DNA from: Williamsia sp. DF01-3 | GTDB taxonomy: Bacteria > Actinomycetota > Actinomycetes > Mycobacteriales > Mycobacteriaceae | Length of the DNA: 64,000 bases | Reading direction: 5' to 3' | NCBI RefSeq assembly: GCF_023051145.1 | Contig: NZ_JALKFS010000005.1 | Coordinates: 1-64,000, forward strand | Shown here: positions 7,562-16,380 of the stretch, one piece after another | How the letters are laid out: every line of letters starts with the position of its first letter | How positions within the stretch are numbered: position 1 is the first letter of the stretch | Notes under the pieces: generated by a model | The model's database searches: none | What the model saw: the letters and a program-made list of their open reading frames with translations, nothing else | What the model was told of the DNA's origin: nothing | Translations under genes and position numbers: made by a program

Positions 7562-9439
7562 ATGGGGCTGTACGCGGAGGCTTTTGCGCAGAGTGTGGAC
7601 GACCCGGACGAGTTCTGGCTTCATGCGGCCAAAGCTGTTGATTGGTACACCGCGCCAACCGTCGCTCTCGGACGACGGAGCGAAACGCGGTACCAGTGGT
7701 TTCCCGGAGCAACCCTCAACACGAGTTTCAACGCGCTCGATCGGCATGTGGACGCCGGCCACGGCGATCGGCCGGCCCTGATCTGGGATTCGGCGATGAC
7801 CGGTGTCTCACGCACCTTCTCCTACTCCGACCTGCTGGCCGAGGTCTCCACATTCGCAGGCGCGCTGCGTGAGCGCGGCGTCACCGCCGGTGACCGCGTC
7901 ATCATCTACATGCCGATGATCCCGGAGGCCGCCATCGCCATGCTTGCGTGCGCACGGATCGGCGCCGTGCACTCGGTGGTGTTCGGCGGGTTCGCCGGAA
8001 AAGAACTCGCCACCCGCATCGACGACGCCCGCCCGGTTGCGCTCATCACCGCTTCGGGTGGACTCGAGCCGGGGCGCACCGTGGAGTACTTACCGATGGT
8101 GACCACAGCACTCGAACTGTCCGATCACCCACCCAGCACGGTGATCGTCAAGAATCGCGAGCAGGTCGCCGGGAGCGCGGCAGACCACGACGGCTGGTTC
8201 GACTGGGATGAGCTGACTGCCGAAGCGCCTGCCGCAGAACCTGTTCCGGTCGCGGCCACCGACCCGCTCTACATCCTGTACACCTCCGGGACCACCGGTA
8301 AACCCAAGGGCGTCGTCCGCGACAACGGCGGTCACGCCGTGGCACTGACGTGGTCGATGCGCAACATCTACGACATAGCGCCAGGCGACGTGTGGTGGAC
8401 GGCATCCGACGTCGGCTGGGTGGTGGGCCATTCGTACATCGTCTACGGCCCACTCCTGGCGGGCGCCACGTCCGTGATGTACGAGGGCAAGCCGGTGGGC
8501 ACGCCGGACGCGGGCGCTTTCTGGCGGGTCATCAACGACTACGGCGTGCGGGCGCTGTTCACCGCACCTACCGCCATCCGCGCCGTCCGGAAGCAGGATC
8601 CGGAGGCGAAACTCATTGCGCAGTACGATGTCTCGTCGCTTCGGACACTCTTCGCCGCCGGCGAACGACTCGATCCGGACACATACGAGTGGTCGACGAA
8701 GGTGCTCGCCGTCCCGGTGGTCGACCACTGGTGGCAGACCGAGACCGGCTGGGCGATCGCGGCCAATCTCCGCGGCCTCGAACCCATGCCACTCAAGGCC
8801 GGGTCGCCCACCGTGCCGGTGCCGGGATTCCGGGTGCAGGTGGTCGACGCCGAAGGGAAAGTCGTTCCGGCAGGCGGCGAAGGCAACATCGTCATCGAAC
8901 TCCCGCTTCCGCCGGGAACTCTCACCGGTCTGTGGAATGACGAAGCGCGCTATAACGATTCGTATCTCAAGGCATTCCCCGGTTTCTACCTCACCGGCGA
9001 CTCGGGATACATCGACTCCGACGGCTACGTGTTTGTCCTCGGACGTTCCGACGACGTGATCAATGTCGCCGGCCACCGGCTGTCCACCGGGAGTATCGAG
9101 GCCGTGGTCGCGGCACATCCGGCGGTCGCCGAATGCGCGGTGATCGGCATACAGGACGAACTCAAGGGTCAGCGGCCCAGCGGATATGTGGTTCTCAAAG
9201 AAGGGGTCGACATCGATCCGGAGAGTCTCCGTTCCGAACTGGTCGCCATGGTGCGCGAGCAGATCGGCGCAGTCGCGACCTTCCGCGATGTCACCGTCGT
9301 CAATGCGCTCCCCAAGACGAGGTCGGGCAAGATCCTGCGCAAGACGATGCGTCAGATCGCCGACCGCGAATCCTTCACGGTGCCATCGACAATCGAGGAC
9401 CCGGCTGTTCTCGAGGCGCTGAAGAGCCAACTCGAATGA
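7562..9439 (+). CDS. prpE: Propionyl-CoA synthetase-like acyl-CoA ligase (PrpE/ACSS3 type)
   Basis: The 625-residue AMP-forming ligase contains the N-terminal ACS domain, the P-loop ILYTSGTTGKPKGV, the acyl-pocket stretch DHWWQTETGW, the hinge LGRSDDVINVAGHRLS and the C-terminal catalytic lysine in RSGKILRKTMRQI. Length and motifs fit PrpE/ACSS3 (propionate plus CoA plus ATP to propionyl-CoA). ATG 7562 is chosen over GTG 7559; spacing to GAGAGG is compatible. Propionyl-CoA is a main product of steroid breakdown, but this gene lies outside the island and is probably an independent propionate or short-acid salvage enzyme. Confidence 0.85.
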   Translation: MGLYAEAFAQSVDDPDEFWLHAAKAVDWYTAPTVALGRRSETRYQWFPGATLNTSFNALDRHVDAGHGDRPALIWDSAMTGVSRTFSYSDLLAEVSTFAGALRERGVTAGDRVIIYMPMIPEAAIAMLACARIGAVHSVVFGGFAGKELATRIDDARPVALITASGGLEPGRTVEYLPMVTTALELSDHPPSTVIVKNREQVAGSAADHDGWFDWDELTAEAPAAEPVPVAATDPLYILYTSGTTGKPKGVVRDNGGHAVALTWSMRNIYDIAPGDVWWTASDVGWVVGHSYIVYGPLLAGATSVMYEGKPVGTPDAGAFWRVINDYGVRALFTAPTAIRAVRKQDPEAKLIAQYDVSSLRTLFAAGERLDPDTYEWSTKVLAVPVVDHWWQTETGWAIAANLRGLEPMPLKAGSPTVPVPGFRVQVVDAEGKVVPAGGEGNIVIELPLPPGTLTGLWNDEARYNDSYLKAFPGFYLTGDSGYIDSDGYVFVLGRSDDVINVAGHRLSTGSIEAVVAAHPAVAECAVIGIQDELKGQRPSGYVVLKEGVDIDPESLRSELVAMVREQIGAVATFRDVTVVNALPKTRSGKILRKTMRQIADRESFTVPSTIEDPAVLEALKSQLE

Positions 9440-9483
9440 TCGTGGTCACGGGACGTGTCGGTGGCCACCCGTAGATTTGCACC

Positions 9484-10599
9484 ATGCCATTCGCCGACGA
9501 ACTCCTGGGCGCCTCCGCGGTGGAGGGCTTGACGACGTGCCTGATGCTCGCCGGCTACGACACCGCCCGCACGTCGGCAACCGTCACCGAGTTCGACGGC
9601 ATGGCGCTCAAGAACCGATCAGACCTCGTCCGCGATGCCCTGATCGATGATCTGCCCGAGCCGTTCACCGGATTTGTCAGCGCGGTGAACAAACTCATCG
9701 ACCAGCCTGGCTGCACCGGGTGGATGGTCTGGCCGATCACCGAAGCAGTGGCCTTGCGTGCCACCGCACAAGGGACAACCGGAGCCTTCGACATCGGCCT
9801 GGCGTTGCTCGCCGAGCTCACTCCCCGACTCACATCCGAGTTCGCCTTGCGCACCATGCTTCTGGCCGATCTCGACCGCACCCTTGCCGCGGCGCGCGCA
9901 TGGGCGGAATCACCGGACCACCACGTGCGGCGGCTCGCGAGCGAAGGAACCCGGCAATACCTGCCGTGGGCACGCCGGATACCCGAATTGCTTCGGCATC
10001 CAGCGGCAACGCTCCCGATCGTCGATGCGCTCTACCGCGACCCCAGCGAGTACGTTCGACGGTCCGTGGCCAATCACGTCAACGACCTCAGCCGCCACCA
10101 CCCCGACCTGGTGGTCTCCACTGCGGCCCGCTGGCAGAATGCACCCGACGCCAACACCGGCAAGCTGGTGCGGCACGCGTTGCGGACGCTGGTGAAGAAA
10201 GGCGACCCGGACGCGCTGGCGCTGCTGGGCTTCGATGCGCCGACCGGCCTCTACCTCACCGAGCTGATCGTCGACCCAACCGTTGACACCGGGGACAAAC
10301 TCGCGTTCGCGATAACTCTCGCGCACTCTGGCGAGTCGCCGGTGAACGTGGTCGTCGACTACAGCATCGGATTCCGCAAGGCCAACGGCGCCATCACCCA
10401 CAAGGTGTTCAAGTTGGCCACGAAGACGATGAGACCGGGTGAACACCTACGTTTGACCAAGTCACATTCGTTTGTCCCCATCACCACCCGCCGGTACCAC
10501 CCCGGCCGCCATGAACTCGCCGTGCAGGTGAACGGCCGGCGCATGGGTGTTGCCGAATTCGATCTTCTCGGCGCCGCAGAGCCCACTGTCTTGCGCTGA
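9484..10599 (+). CDS. DNA alkylation repair protein (AlkD-like HEAT-repeat family)
   Basis: The 371-residue protein has repeated amphipathic helix pairs of HEAT type, for example HHVRRLASEGTRQYLPW and SEYVRRSVANHVNDLSRHHP. These are the signature repeats of AlkC/AlkD-like glycosylases, which remove N3/N7-alkylated purines. A C-terminal beta-rich extension of about 100 residues (from about 260) resembles the added domain of AlkC-type members. It stands alone, 44 bp after the acyl-CoA ligase, and is followed by a divergently controlled MFS gene. Family membership is good; the exact lesion specificity cannot be read. Confidence 0.75.
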   Translation: MPFADELLGASAVEGLTTCLMLAGYDTARTSATVTEFDGMALKNRSDLVRDALIDDLPEPFTGFVSAVNKLIDQPGCTGWMVWPITEAVALRATAQGTTGAFDIGLALLAELTPRLTSEFALRTMLLADLDRTLAAARAWAESPDHHVRRLASEGTRQYLPWARRIPELLRHPAATLPIVDALYRDPSEYVRRSVANHVNDLSRHHPDLVVSTAARWQNAPDANTGKLVRHALRTLVKKGDPDALALLGFDAPTGLYLTELIVDPTVDTGDKLAFAITLAHSGESPVNVVVDYSIGFRKANGAITHKVFKLATKTMRPGEHLRLTKSHSFVPITTRRYHPGRHELAVQVNGRRMGVAEFDLLGAAEPTVLR

Positions 10600-10600
10600 C

Positions 10601-10628
10601 CATAGTCAGGCCGTACCTTCTGACTATG
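10601..10628. promoter_or_regulatory. Inverted repeat overlapping the MFS start codon
   Basis: CATAGTCAG (10601-10609) and CTGACTATG (10620-10628) form a 9-bp perfect inverted repeat with a 10-bp spacer. The right arm ends in the ATG of the MFS exporter. It could be a repressor operator or an RNA hairpin that hides the start codon. Confidence 0.5.
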
Positions 10629-12050
10629 CTTATTAGTAGCCAGTCTGCCGCGCCGGCGACCGGCAGCGACAACACCCGGTGGTTTGCGCTGGCAGCGGTG
10701 TGCTTCGGCATGATGCTGACCTTCCTGAACATCACGGCCACCATTTCGGCCGTGCCCGCCATCCAATCCGATCTCGATGCCGACAGTGCCACGATGGTGT
10801 GGATCCCGAGCATCTTCGCGTTGGTGGTTGCCAGCCTGGTGCTCTCTGCGGGCACCGTCGGTGATGTCATCGGCAGGCGAACCGCGTTCATCGCCGGCTC
10901 CGCGATCATGTCGATCGGCAGCCTCTCATCGTTCCTCTCGCACAGCAGCGGCATGATCCTTGCCGCTCAGGCGATCACCGGTGTGGGAGCCGCGCTGGTA
11001 TTGCCCAACAGTCTGGCCATCATCAGCAACGGCTTCCCCGACCCGAAGGAGCGGACCGAGGCGATCAGCATCTGGGCTGCTTGCTCCGGCCTCGGCCTCG
11101 CGATCGGACCCCTGTCAGCCGGAGCGGTACTCGGGGCATTCTCCTGGAATGCCGTCTACCTCGTCAACGCCATCGCTGCCCTCGTGGTCGTGGCCGTCGC
11201 CCCGATTGTTGTGCCACGCAGTAAGGTTCAGGGAGCCAGACTCGACGTTCCCGGTCTCCTGTCCGCCACCACAGCCATCGCCGCGCTCACCTACTGGGTC
11301 ATCGACGGATCACGCAGTGGCTTCACGTCCACCCACGCGATCATCGCGATCATCCTATTTGCCTGCGCCTTGGCCTTTTTCATCGTCTATGAGCGGTCGA
11401 CGAACGCACCGATGCTTGATCTGCGACTCTTTCGGTCAGCGTCCTTCTCCACCGTCATGATGGTCAGCGCGACGGTGCTCTTCGGTTTCACCGGACTGTC
11501 CCTGATCTCGGTGTTGTTTCTCGAAAGGATAGGAAAGCTGAGCGCCTGGAGCACCGGGCTGCATTTGTTGGCCGTGATGGGCACCTACGTTGTCGTCAGC
11601 GCGATCGCGCCACGGTTGTTGCCGCGCATCGGTTTCAAGGTCATGCTCACCACCGGATTGATCATCACAGCGCTCGGATCATTACTGCTGCTGCGAGTCC
11701 ATCCGCATGAGGGTTGGACAAACCTGACAGTGGCACTGGTGGTCTTGGGAGTCGGCTTCGGTTCACTGATCGCGCCGGCCACCGCTGCCGCCATGAACAG
11801 TGTGGCGCCTGCCCAGGCAGGGATGGCCAGCGGCACGGTCAACATGTTCCGCCAGCTGGGTGGTGTACTCGGCACAAGCGTGCTCGGGTCGATACTCACC
11901 TCGCAGCTCGCTTCAGGTTTGCTGACCCACCCCGCCGACGAAGCGTTTGAGTCGGCATTCCACACCTGCGCACTGGTAGCCGCCGCAGTGTTCGCCGTGG
12001 TGGCCATCCCGACCGCTGTGTTCGTCCGAAGCAGGCCCTCACATGGGTGA
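10626..12050 (+). CDS. MFS transporter, DHA2-type (14-TM drug:H+ antiporter)
   Basis: The 474-residue membrane protein has about 14 hydrophobic helices. It shows the MFS motif A region GTVGDVIGRRTAFIAG after helix 2 and the DHA2-type motif C in GLGLAIGPLSAGAVLG. DHA2 members export drugs, dyes or small hydrophobic compounds. There is no Shine-Dalgarno sequence; an inverted repeat ends in the start codon. The last 8 bp overlap a PaaI-type thioesterase, so the two are coupled. The substrate is unknown. Confidence 0.85.
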   Translation: MLISSQSAAPATGSDNTRWFALAAVCFGMMLTFLNITATISAVPAIQSDLDADSATMVWIPSIFALVVASLVLSAGTVGDVIGRRTAFIAGSAIMSIGSLSSFLSHSSGMILAAQAITGVGAALVLPNSLAIISNGFPDPKERTEAISIWAACSGLGLAIGPLSAGAVLGAFSWNAVYLVNAIAALVVVAVAPIVVPRSKVQGARLDVPGLLSATTAIAALTYWVIDGSRSGFTSTHAIIAIILFACALAFFIVYERSTNAPMLDLRLFRSASFSTVMMVSATVLFGFTGLSLISVLFLERIGKLSAWSTGLHLLAVMGTYVVVSAIAPRLLPRIGFKVMLTTGLIITALGSLLLLRVHPHEGWTNLTVALVVLGVGFGSLIAPATAAAMNSVAPAQAGMASGTVNMFRQLGGVLGTSVLGSILTSQLASGLLTHPADEAFESAFHTCALVAAAVFAVVAIPTAVFVRSRPSHG

Positions 12051-12567
12051 CGCACTCGCATCCACACAGTGGGGTGAGCCCCGATCACGGACCGTCACAT
12101 GGCACGACCCGTCGAAACCCGCTGCCTTGTCGCAGACGATGTCAGGGTTGGACTACCTCCAGGCTCTCGCGGCCGGAACGATCCCCGCGCCGCCCATCGT
12201 CGGTTTGATCGACGCCCAGTTGGCATCGGTGGACTCGGGCACGGCCGTATTCACCCTCGAGCCCAACGAGTCTCACTTCAACCCGATCGGCGCGGTTCAC
12301 GGTGGCATCATCTGCACACTGCTCGATTCGGCCGCGGGATGCGCCGTGCACTCCACCTTGCCGCGCGGCACCGGCTACACATCCATCGAGATCAAGGTCA
12401 ATTTCATGCGGGGAGTCACCCTCGAATCCGGCCGGCTCACAGCACGCGGCTGGGTGAAGAAGCCAGGGCGGCGGGTGGCGTTTGCCGAGGCCGAGATCAC
12501 CGATGAGAGCGGCAAGACTGTCGCGACCGCATCGAGTGCACTGCTCGTCTTCGACATACCGTCCTGA
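12043..12567 (+). CDS. PaaI-type hotdog-fold thioesterase
   Basis: The 174-residue single hotdog domain has the PaaI signature AVHGGIICTLLDSAAGCAV (about residues 85-103), with the HGG turn and the conserved aspartate of the catalytic helix. Members hydrolyse aromatic or medium-chain acyl-CoAs. The start overlaps the MFS stop by 8 bp, so the two genes form a unit; the thioesterase might release the compound that is then exported. That functional link is an inference. Confidence 0.82.
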   Translation: MGDALASTQWGEPRSRTVTWHDPSKPAALSQTMSGLDYLQALAAGTIPAPPIVGLIDAQLASVDSGTAVFTLEPNESHFNPIGAVHGGIICTLLDSAAGCAVHSTLPRGTGYTSIEIKVNFMRGVTLESGRLTARGWVKKPGRRVAFAEAEITDESGKTVATASSALLVFDIPS

Positions 12568-12900
12568 CCACACGATCGCGAGCAATCAGACGTTCGTAGT
12601 AAGAACCCACTCATTCTGGCTTGCAGCGACTTCCGCTCAGTGAGACTCTCCAGTTACCTGTGCGCTGGGTCACTGCATCATTGCGTCATGCGCTCTCGGC
12701 TCAGCTCCCGCGTCTCGCGGACTGTCGGTGACTGGATGATGTCCACCGTGGCGGTCACCTACATCAGTGACGGTCAGGGCACCGGGCGGTGGTTCACTTC
12801 TTCACCTTGGACAGAGGTCACCGAGCTGCGGTTGTCGGCGGATACTGTCGGCACTCTGCTGCAGATGACGAGCCCTGTCATCATCGCTGGCCGATGTGGT
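12568..12900. other. Convergent gap with one stray island regulatory site and no gene
   Basis: No convincing gene is present; a 91-codon open frame (12640-12915, +) has no ribosome site and no recognisable domain. The gap holds ACTTCCGCTCAGTGAGACT (12629-12647), a good match to the island palindrome, and TGTGCGCTGGGTCACTG (12659-12675). The latter recurs with one mismatch at 52436-52452 near the other end of the island. The gap may be a relic of a promoter region. Confidence 0.5.
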
Positions 12901-13662
12901 TCATCCCCAACGTGATTGACCACCGTCGAGTGGAATGGTCGCTCCGGTGAGATACCCGGCATCTGGCCCCACCAGGAAGACGATGGCCCGGCCGATGTCG
13001 CTCTCGGGGTCACCTACACGGCCGAGCGGGATACCCGCCACAAACGCAGCTGCTTCTTCGGGATTCTTCTCCATCCACCGGTCGAGGGCGGGCGAGGCGG
13101 CGTGCGGGGCGACCGACAGGACTCTGATTCCGTCACCACCCCACTCGCACGCTGCCGCCCGCGTGAGCGACCGCATGCCTTCTTTGATCGACCCGTAGGC
13201 GCCGTAATTGCTTGCGTCCCAGCGCACTGCCGCTGAGGTCACGAGATTGATGATGACGCCGCCGCCACGTGCCTTCATGTGGGGATGGCATAGCTGCATC
13301 ATCCGTAGGGTCGCGAGCGGCCCGGTGGCAAACGACCGTTCGTAGTCCTCGTCGACGATCGACAGGATCGGGCCCGGCTTGCAGTCGTTGGCGTTGTTCA
13401 CCAGGATGTCGACCGACCCGAGAGCGGCCACCGTGCCATCGACCGCGCGCGCGATGTCCTCGCGATCGCTCACGTCGCAGACGATCGGTTCAGCACGCGC
13501 GCCCAGATCGGTCAGCATCGCACAGGTGTCGAGCAGCTTGGACGCCGTCCGGCCGGCCACGGCAATCGCCGCGCCCTCCTTGGCCAAGGCGAGTGCGATG
13601 CCCTGTCCGATCCCCTGACCTGCTCCGGTTATCAGCGCCACCTTGCCGTCGAGTGTTCCCAT
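12901..13662 (-). CDS. SDR family oxidoreductase (candidate hydroxysteroid dehydrogenase)
   Basis: The 253-residue classical SDR has the NAD(P)-binding TGAGQGIGQGIA, an altered NNAG motif (NNAN), the active-site serine in NLVTSAAV, YGAYGSIKE as the Y-x3-K pair and a C-terminal LTGATIPLDGG. AAAGGAAG lies 5' of the ATG. It is divergent from another SDR gene, with two copies of the island palindrome in the shared promoter region. It probably oxidises or reduces a ring hydroxyl or ketone of a steroid; the position cannot be read. Confidence 0.8.
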   Translation of the reverse strand: MGTLDGKVALITGAGQGIGQGIALALAKEGAAIAVAGRTASKLLDTCAMLTDLGARAEPIVCDVSDREDIARAVDGTVAALGSVDILVNNANDCKPGPILSIVDEDYERSFATGPLATLRMMQLCHPHMKARGGGVIINLVTSAAVRWDASNYGAYGSIKEGMRSLTRAAACEWGGDGIRVLSVAPHAASPALDRWMEKNPEEAAAFVAGIPLGRVGDPESDIGRAIVFLVGPDAGYLTGATIPLDGGQSRWG

Positions 13663-13772
13663 GCTGCACTTCCTTTCAAGGTTCTGTCAGATCTGTTCAC
13701 GTGCTGCGCGGGCAGGGGCGCGGGATCTCACGGGCCAGGACGGTAATGGCCGAGCTCGGCCGGGAGTCCTGC

Positions 13773-13817
13773 ACTCCCGTTCACCGAGACCCTGCTCAGA
13801 TCCCGCTGGGCGGGACT
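13773..13817. promoter_or_regulatory. Two tandem copies of the island 19-bp palindrome
   Basis: ACTCCCGTTCACCGAGACC (13773-13791) and GATCCCGCTGGGCGGGACT (13799-13817) have centres 26 bp apart. They lie in the divergent region between two SDR genes. Both match the consensus GGTCTCGCTNAGCGAGACC found throughout the island. Confidence 0.65.
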
Positions 13818-13894
13818 GCGACCAACCACGGCCACCGCAGCATCTAGCGTCCGTGGCAGGCGCCGGACAGCGCACCGACTGGGAAGGGATGCTG

Positions 13895-14707
13895 ATGGAT
13901 CCGCGTACCGACTGGGACTTCTCAGGCAGAAGTGTTGTCGTGACGGGCGGCACCAAAGGCATCGGATTCGTCGTGGCAACGGCGTTCCTAGAGGCCGGTG
14001 CCGACGTGATGGTCTGTGGTCGGCACACCCCCGCCACGCTGCCGCACCACTCCGGCCGAACGGCATCGTTCCGCGCCACCGATGTCCGGGATCCCTCGGA
14101 CGCAGCCGGCTTGATCGACGACACCGTCGCGGCACACGGCGGGCTCGACGTTCTGGTGAACAATGCCGGCGGTTCCCCCGATGCCGATGCCGCCACCGTC
14201 TCGCCGCGATTTGTCGAGAAGATACTCGCACTCAATCTCCTCGCGCCCTTTTACGCCGCCCAAGCCGCGAACTCGGTGATGCAAACCAATCCCGAGGGCG
14301 GTTCCATCATCAACATCGGCAGTGTCTCGGCCCACGACCCCCAGCCGGGCACTGCCGCATACAGCGCCGCCAAGGCCGGCCTGCTCGTCCTCACCAGAGC
14401 CCTGGCTCTGGAATGGGCGCCTGCCGTACGCATCAATCACATCACCACGGGTCTCATTCGCACCGAGAGCGCGGCCTCGGTATACGGCGACGACGGCGGG
14501 GCAGCCGTCATCAACACGCTCCCGATGGGCCGGATGGCCGTCCCAGACGACATCGCCAACGCCTGCCTGTTCCTCGCGAGCCGATCGGCGTCATATGTCA
14601 ACGGTGCAGACCTCGCCGTCCACGGCGGTGGTGAGTACCCCGCTCGGTATGTCGCCACCCACAGCGGTGTCAGCCAGCGCTCGGTGGCACGGGAAGGTGT
14701 GCGCTGA
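13895..14707 (+). CDS. SDR family oxidoreductase
   Basis: The 270-residue SDR has the cofactor site TGGTKGIGFVVA, NNAG (VLVNNAGGSP), active-site serine in NIGSVSAHD and Y-x3-K in AAYSAAKAGL. The ATG at 13895 follows GGAAGGGA at 13882-13889 with normal spacing; an in-frame ATG at 13889 overlaps that site. It is the first of four closely spaced + strand oxidoreductase genes (13895-17220). Substrate is probably a hydroxysteroid or an acyl-CoA intermediate, by context only. Confidence 0.8.
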   Translation: MDPRTDWDFSGRSVVVTGGTKGIGFVVATAFLEAGADVMVCGRHTPATLPHHSGRTASFRATDVRDPSDAAGLIDDTVAAHGGLDVLVNNAGGSPDADAATVSPRFVEKILALNLLAPFYAAQAANSVMQTNPEGGSIINIGSVSAHDPQPGTAAYSAAKAGLLVLTRALALEWAPAVRINHITTGLIRTESAASVYGDDGGAAVINTLPMGRMAVPDDIANACLFLASRSASYVNGADLAVHGGGEYPARYVATHSGVSQRSVAREGVR

Positions 14708-14712
14708 CCGCC

Positions 14713-15588
14713 ATGCGTATCGGGATCACATCACCCATCGTCGTCCAGCACCCGGCCGCCGCATCCGCATGGGAGCGTGACGCCGGGCCCGCAGAGCTGA
14801 TCCGTATCGCCCAGACGGCCGATCGACTCGGCTACCACCACCTCACGTGCAGCGAGCATGTCGCTGTCCCCATCGACGTCGCCGCCGAACGCGGAGGTAC
14901 CTACTGGGACCCGCTCGCCACCTTCGGTTTCGTTGCGGCGCACACGTCTCGGATCAAACTCGCCACCCAGGTGCTGGTCCTCGGCTATCACCATCCCCTC
15001 GAGATCGCCAAGCGGTACGGCACCCTCGATCTGGTCAGCGGCGGCCGCCTCGTGCTGGGACTCGGCGTGGGCAGCCTGAGAGAAGAGTTCGACACACTCG
15101 GTGCAGAATTCGCCGGCCGGGGTCGCATCGCCGACGACGCCCTCGCCGCGCTGCGTGCTTCGCTCTCTCGTCCCGACCCCGTCTACCACGGCCCTCATTA
15201 CGACTTCGGCAACGTTGTCGTCGAGCCCCACGCAGTACAGCCGCGCGTTCCGATGTGGATCGGCGGACGCACTCCCCGTTCTCTGCGCCGTGCCGTCACG
15301 CTCGGAGACGGATGGGTTCCGTTCGGCCTGCCGCTGCTGGACCTCGAGCGGCTCCTCGACGCCGCCGAACTGCCCCACGACTTCACGGTGGTCCTCCCCG
15401 CGAGTCACATCGACCCACTCGGCAACCGGTCGGGTGCCCTCAGATCGCTGGAGCGGCGCAGGGAGATGGGGGCCACCATCGTGAGCGTCAGTATCTCGGC
15501 CACCGGCGTGTCCCACTACTGCGACCAGCTCGAGGCGTTGCAGGAGGCCTGCATCGCGCTCGACATCGACTTCACTTCGGAGGACTGA
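14713..15588 (+). CDS. LLM-class oxidoreductase, probably F420-dependent
   Basis: The 291-residue luciferase-like monooxygenase fold begins MRIGITSPIVV and contains RLGYHHLTCSEHVAVP, the TIM-barrel stretch IKLATQVLVLGYHHPLEIAK and GGRLVLGLGVGSLREEF. These features match the F420-dependent TIGR03619-type group. Such enzymes use F420 or FMN for hydride transfer; F420-type members are found in mycobacterial cholesterol clusters. The gene starts 5 bp after the preceding SDR and ends 2 bp before the next, so it is part of one operon. Cofactor choice is an inference. Confidence 0.8.
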   Translation: MRIGITSPIVVQHPAAASAWERDAGPAELIRIAQTADRLGYHHLTCSEHVAVPIDVAAERGGTYWDPLATFGFVAAHTSRIKLATQVLVLGYHHPLEIAKRYGTLDLVSGGRLVLGLGVGSLREEFDTLGAEFAGRGRIADDALAALRASLSRPDPVYHGPHYDFGNVVVEPHAVQPRVPMWIGGRTPRSLRRAVTLGDGWVPFGLPLLDLERLLDAAELPHDFTVVLPASHIDPLGNRSGALRSLERRREMGATIVSVSISATGVSHYCDQLEALQEACIALDIDFTSED

Positions 15589-15590
15589 CC

Positions 15591-16334
15591 ATGAAACTGC
15601 AGGGAAAGACGGCGATTGTCACGGGCGGCGCGGGCGGGATCGGCAGTGCCATCACCCGCGTGTTCGTCGAGCAGGGCGCTAACGTCGTGTTTGCCGACAT
15701 CGACGACAAGCGCGGCCACGAATTGGAACGCGACCTCGGCCCGTCAGCACGCTTCCTGAATGTGGACATCTCGAAACCACAAGCTGCGGTGACCATTCGC
15801 GACACCGCCGTGTCGCACTTCGGTTCGGTCGACATCTTGGTCAACAACGCCCATGCGTCGCGCCAGGCGTCGCTGGTCGACCACACCGCTGAGATGTTCG
15901 AGTTGTCCTTCAACACCGGGTTCTATCCGATGGTGCACCTCATGCAAGCCTGCTACGAACAGCTGAGGGCTGCCTCGGGTTCGGTGATCAACTTCGCTTC
16001 CGGGTCGGGTCTGGAAGGAATGCCGACCCAGACGTCCTATGCCGCAGCCAAAGAAGCCATTCGGGGCGTGAGCCGGGTCGCCGCCAACGAGTGGGCGGCC
16101 GACGGTATCCGAGTGAACGTGATCTGCCCGTTTGCGGCCACCGAGGGTGTCATGGCATGGCAGAAGGCGTTCCCCGAGCGGGCCGCCGAATCGGCTGCCA
16201 AGGTGCCCCTCGGACGTATCGGGGACCCTGAGACCGATATCGCACCCATCGTCGTCTTTCTTGCTTCCGAGGATTCCAAGTACATGACCGGGCAGACTCT
16301 GATGGCAGACGGCGGCATCATCAAACTGCGGTAG
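15591..16334 (+). CDS. SDR family oxidoreductase
   Basis: The 247-residue SDR has TGGAGGIGSAIT as the cofactor loop, an unusual NNAH in place of NNAG, active-site serine in NFASGSGLEG and SYAAAKEAI as Y-x3-K. An acidic residue after the second beta strand (FADIDD) predicts NAD(H) preference. CGGAGGA at 15578-15584 serves the ATG. It is the third gene of the four-gene operon. It resembles the SDR at 12901-13662, which also has NNA followed by a residue other than Gly. Confidence 0.8.
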   Translation: MKLQGKTAIVTGGAGGIGSAITRVFVEQGANVVFADIDDKRGHELERDLGPSARFLNVDISKPQAAVTIRDTAVSHFGSVDILVNNAHASRQASLVDHTAEMFELSFNTGFYPMVHLMQACYEQLRAASGSVINFASGSGLEGMPTQTSYAAAKEAIRGVSRVAANEWAADGIRVNVICPFAATEGVMAWQKAFPERAAESAAKVPLGRIGDPETDIAPIVVFLASEDSKYMTGQTLMADGGIIKLR

Positions 16335-16380
16335 GCCCGGAAACCACTGCGTCAGCTTTCGAACAACAAGGAGTCAGCAC

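Noticed and set aside
12640-12915. 91-codon frame in the convergent gap
   Set aside because: No ribosome site, no domain, and it runs into the 3' end of the opposite SDR gene; probably chance.
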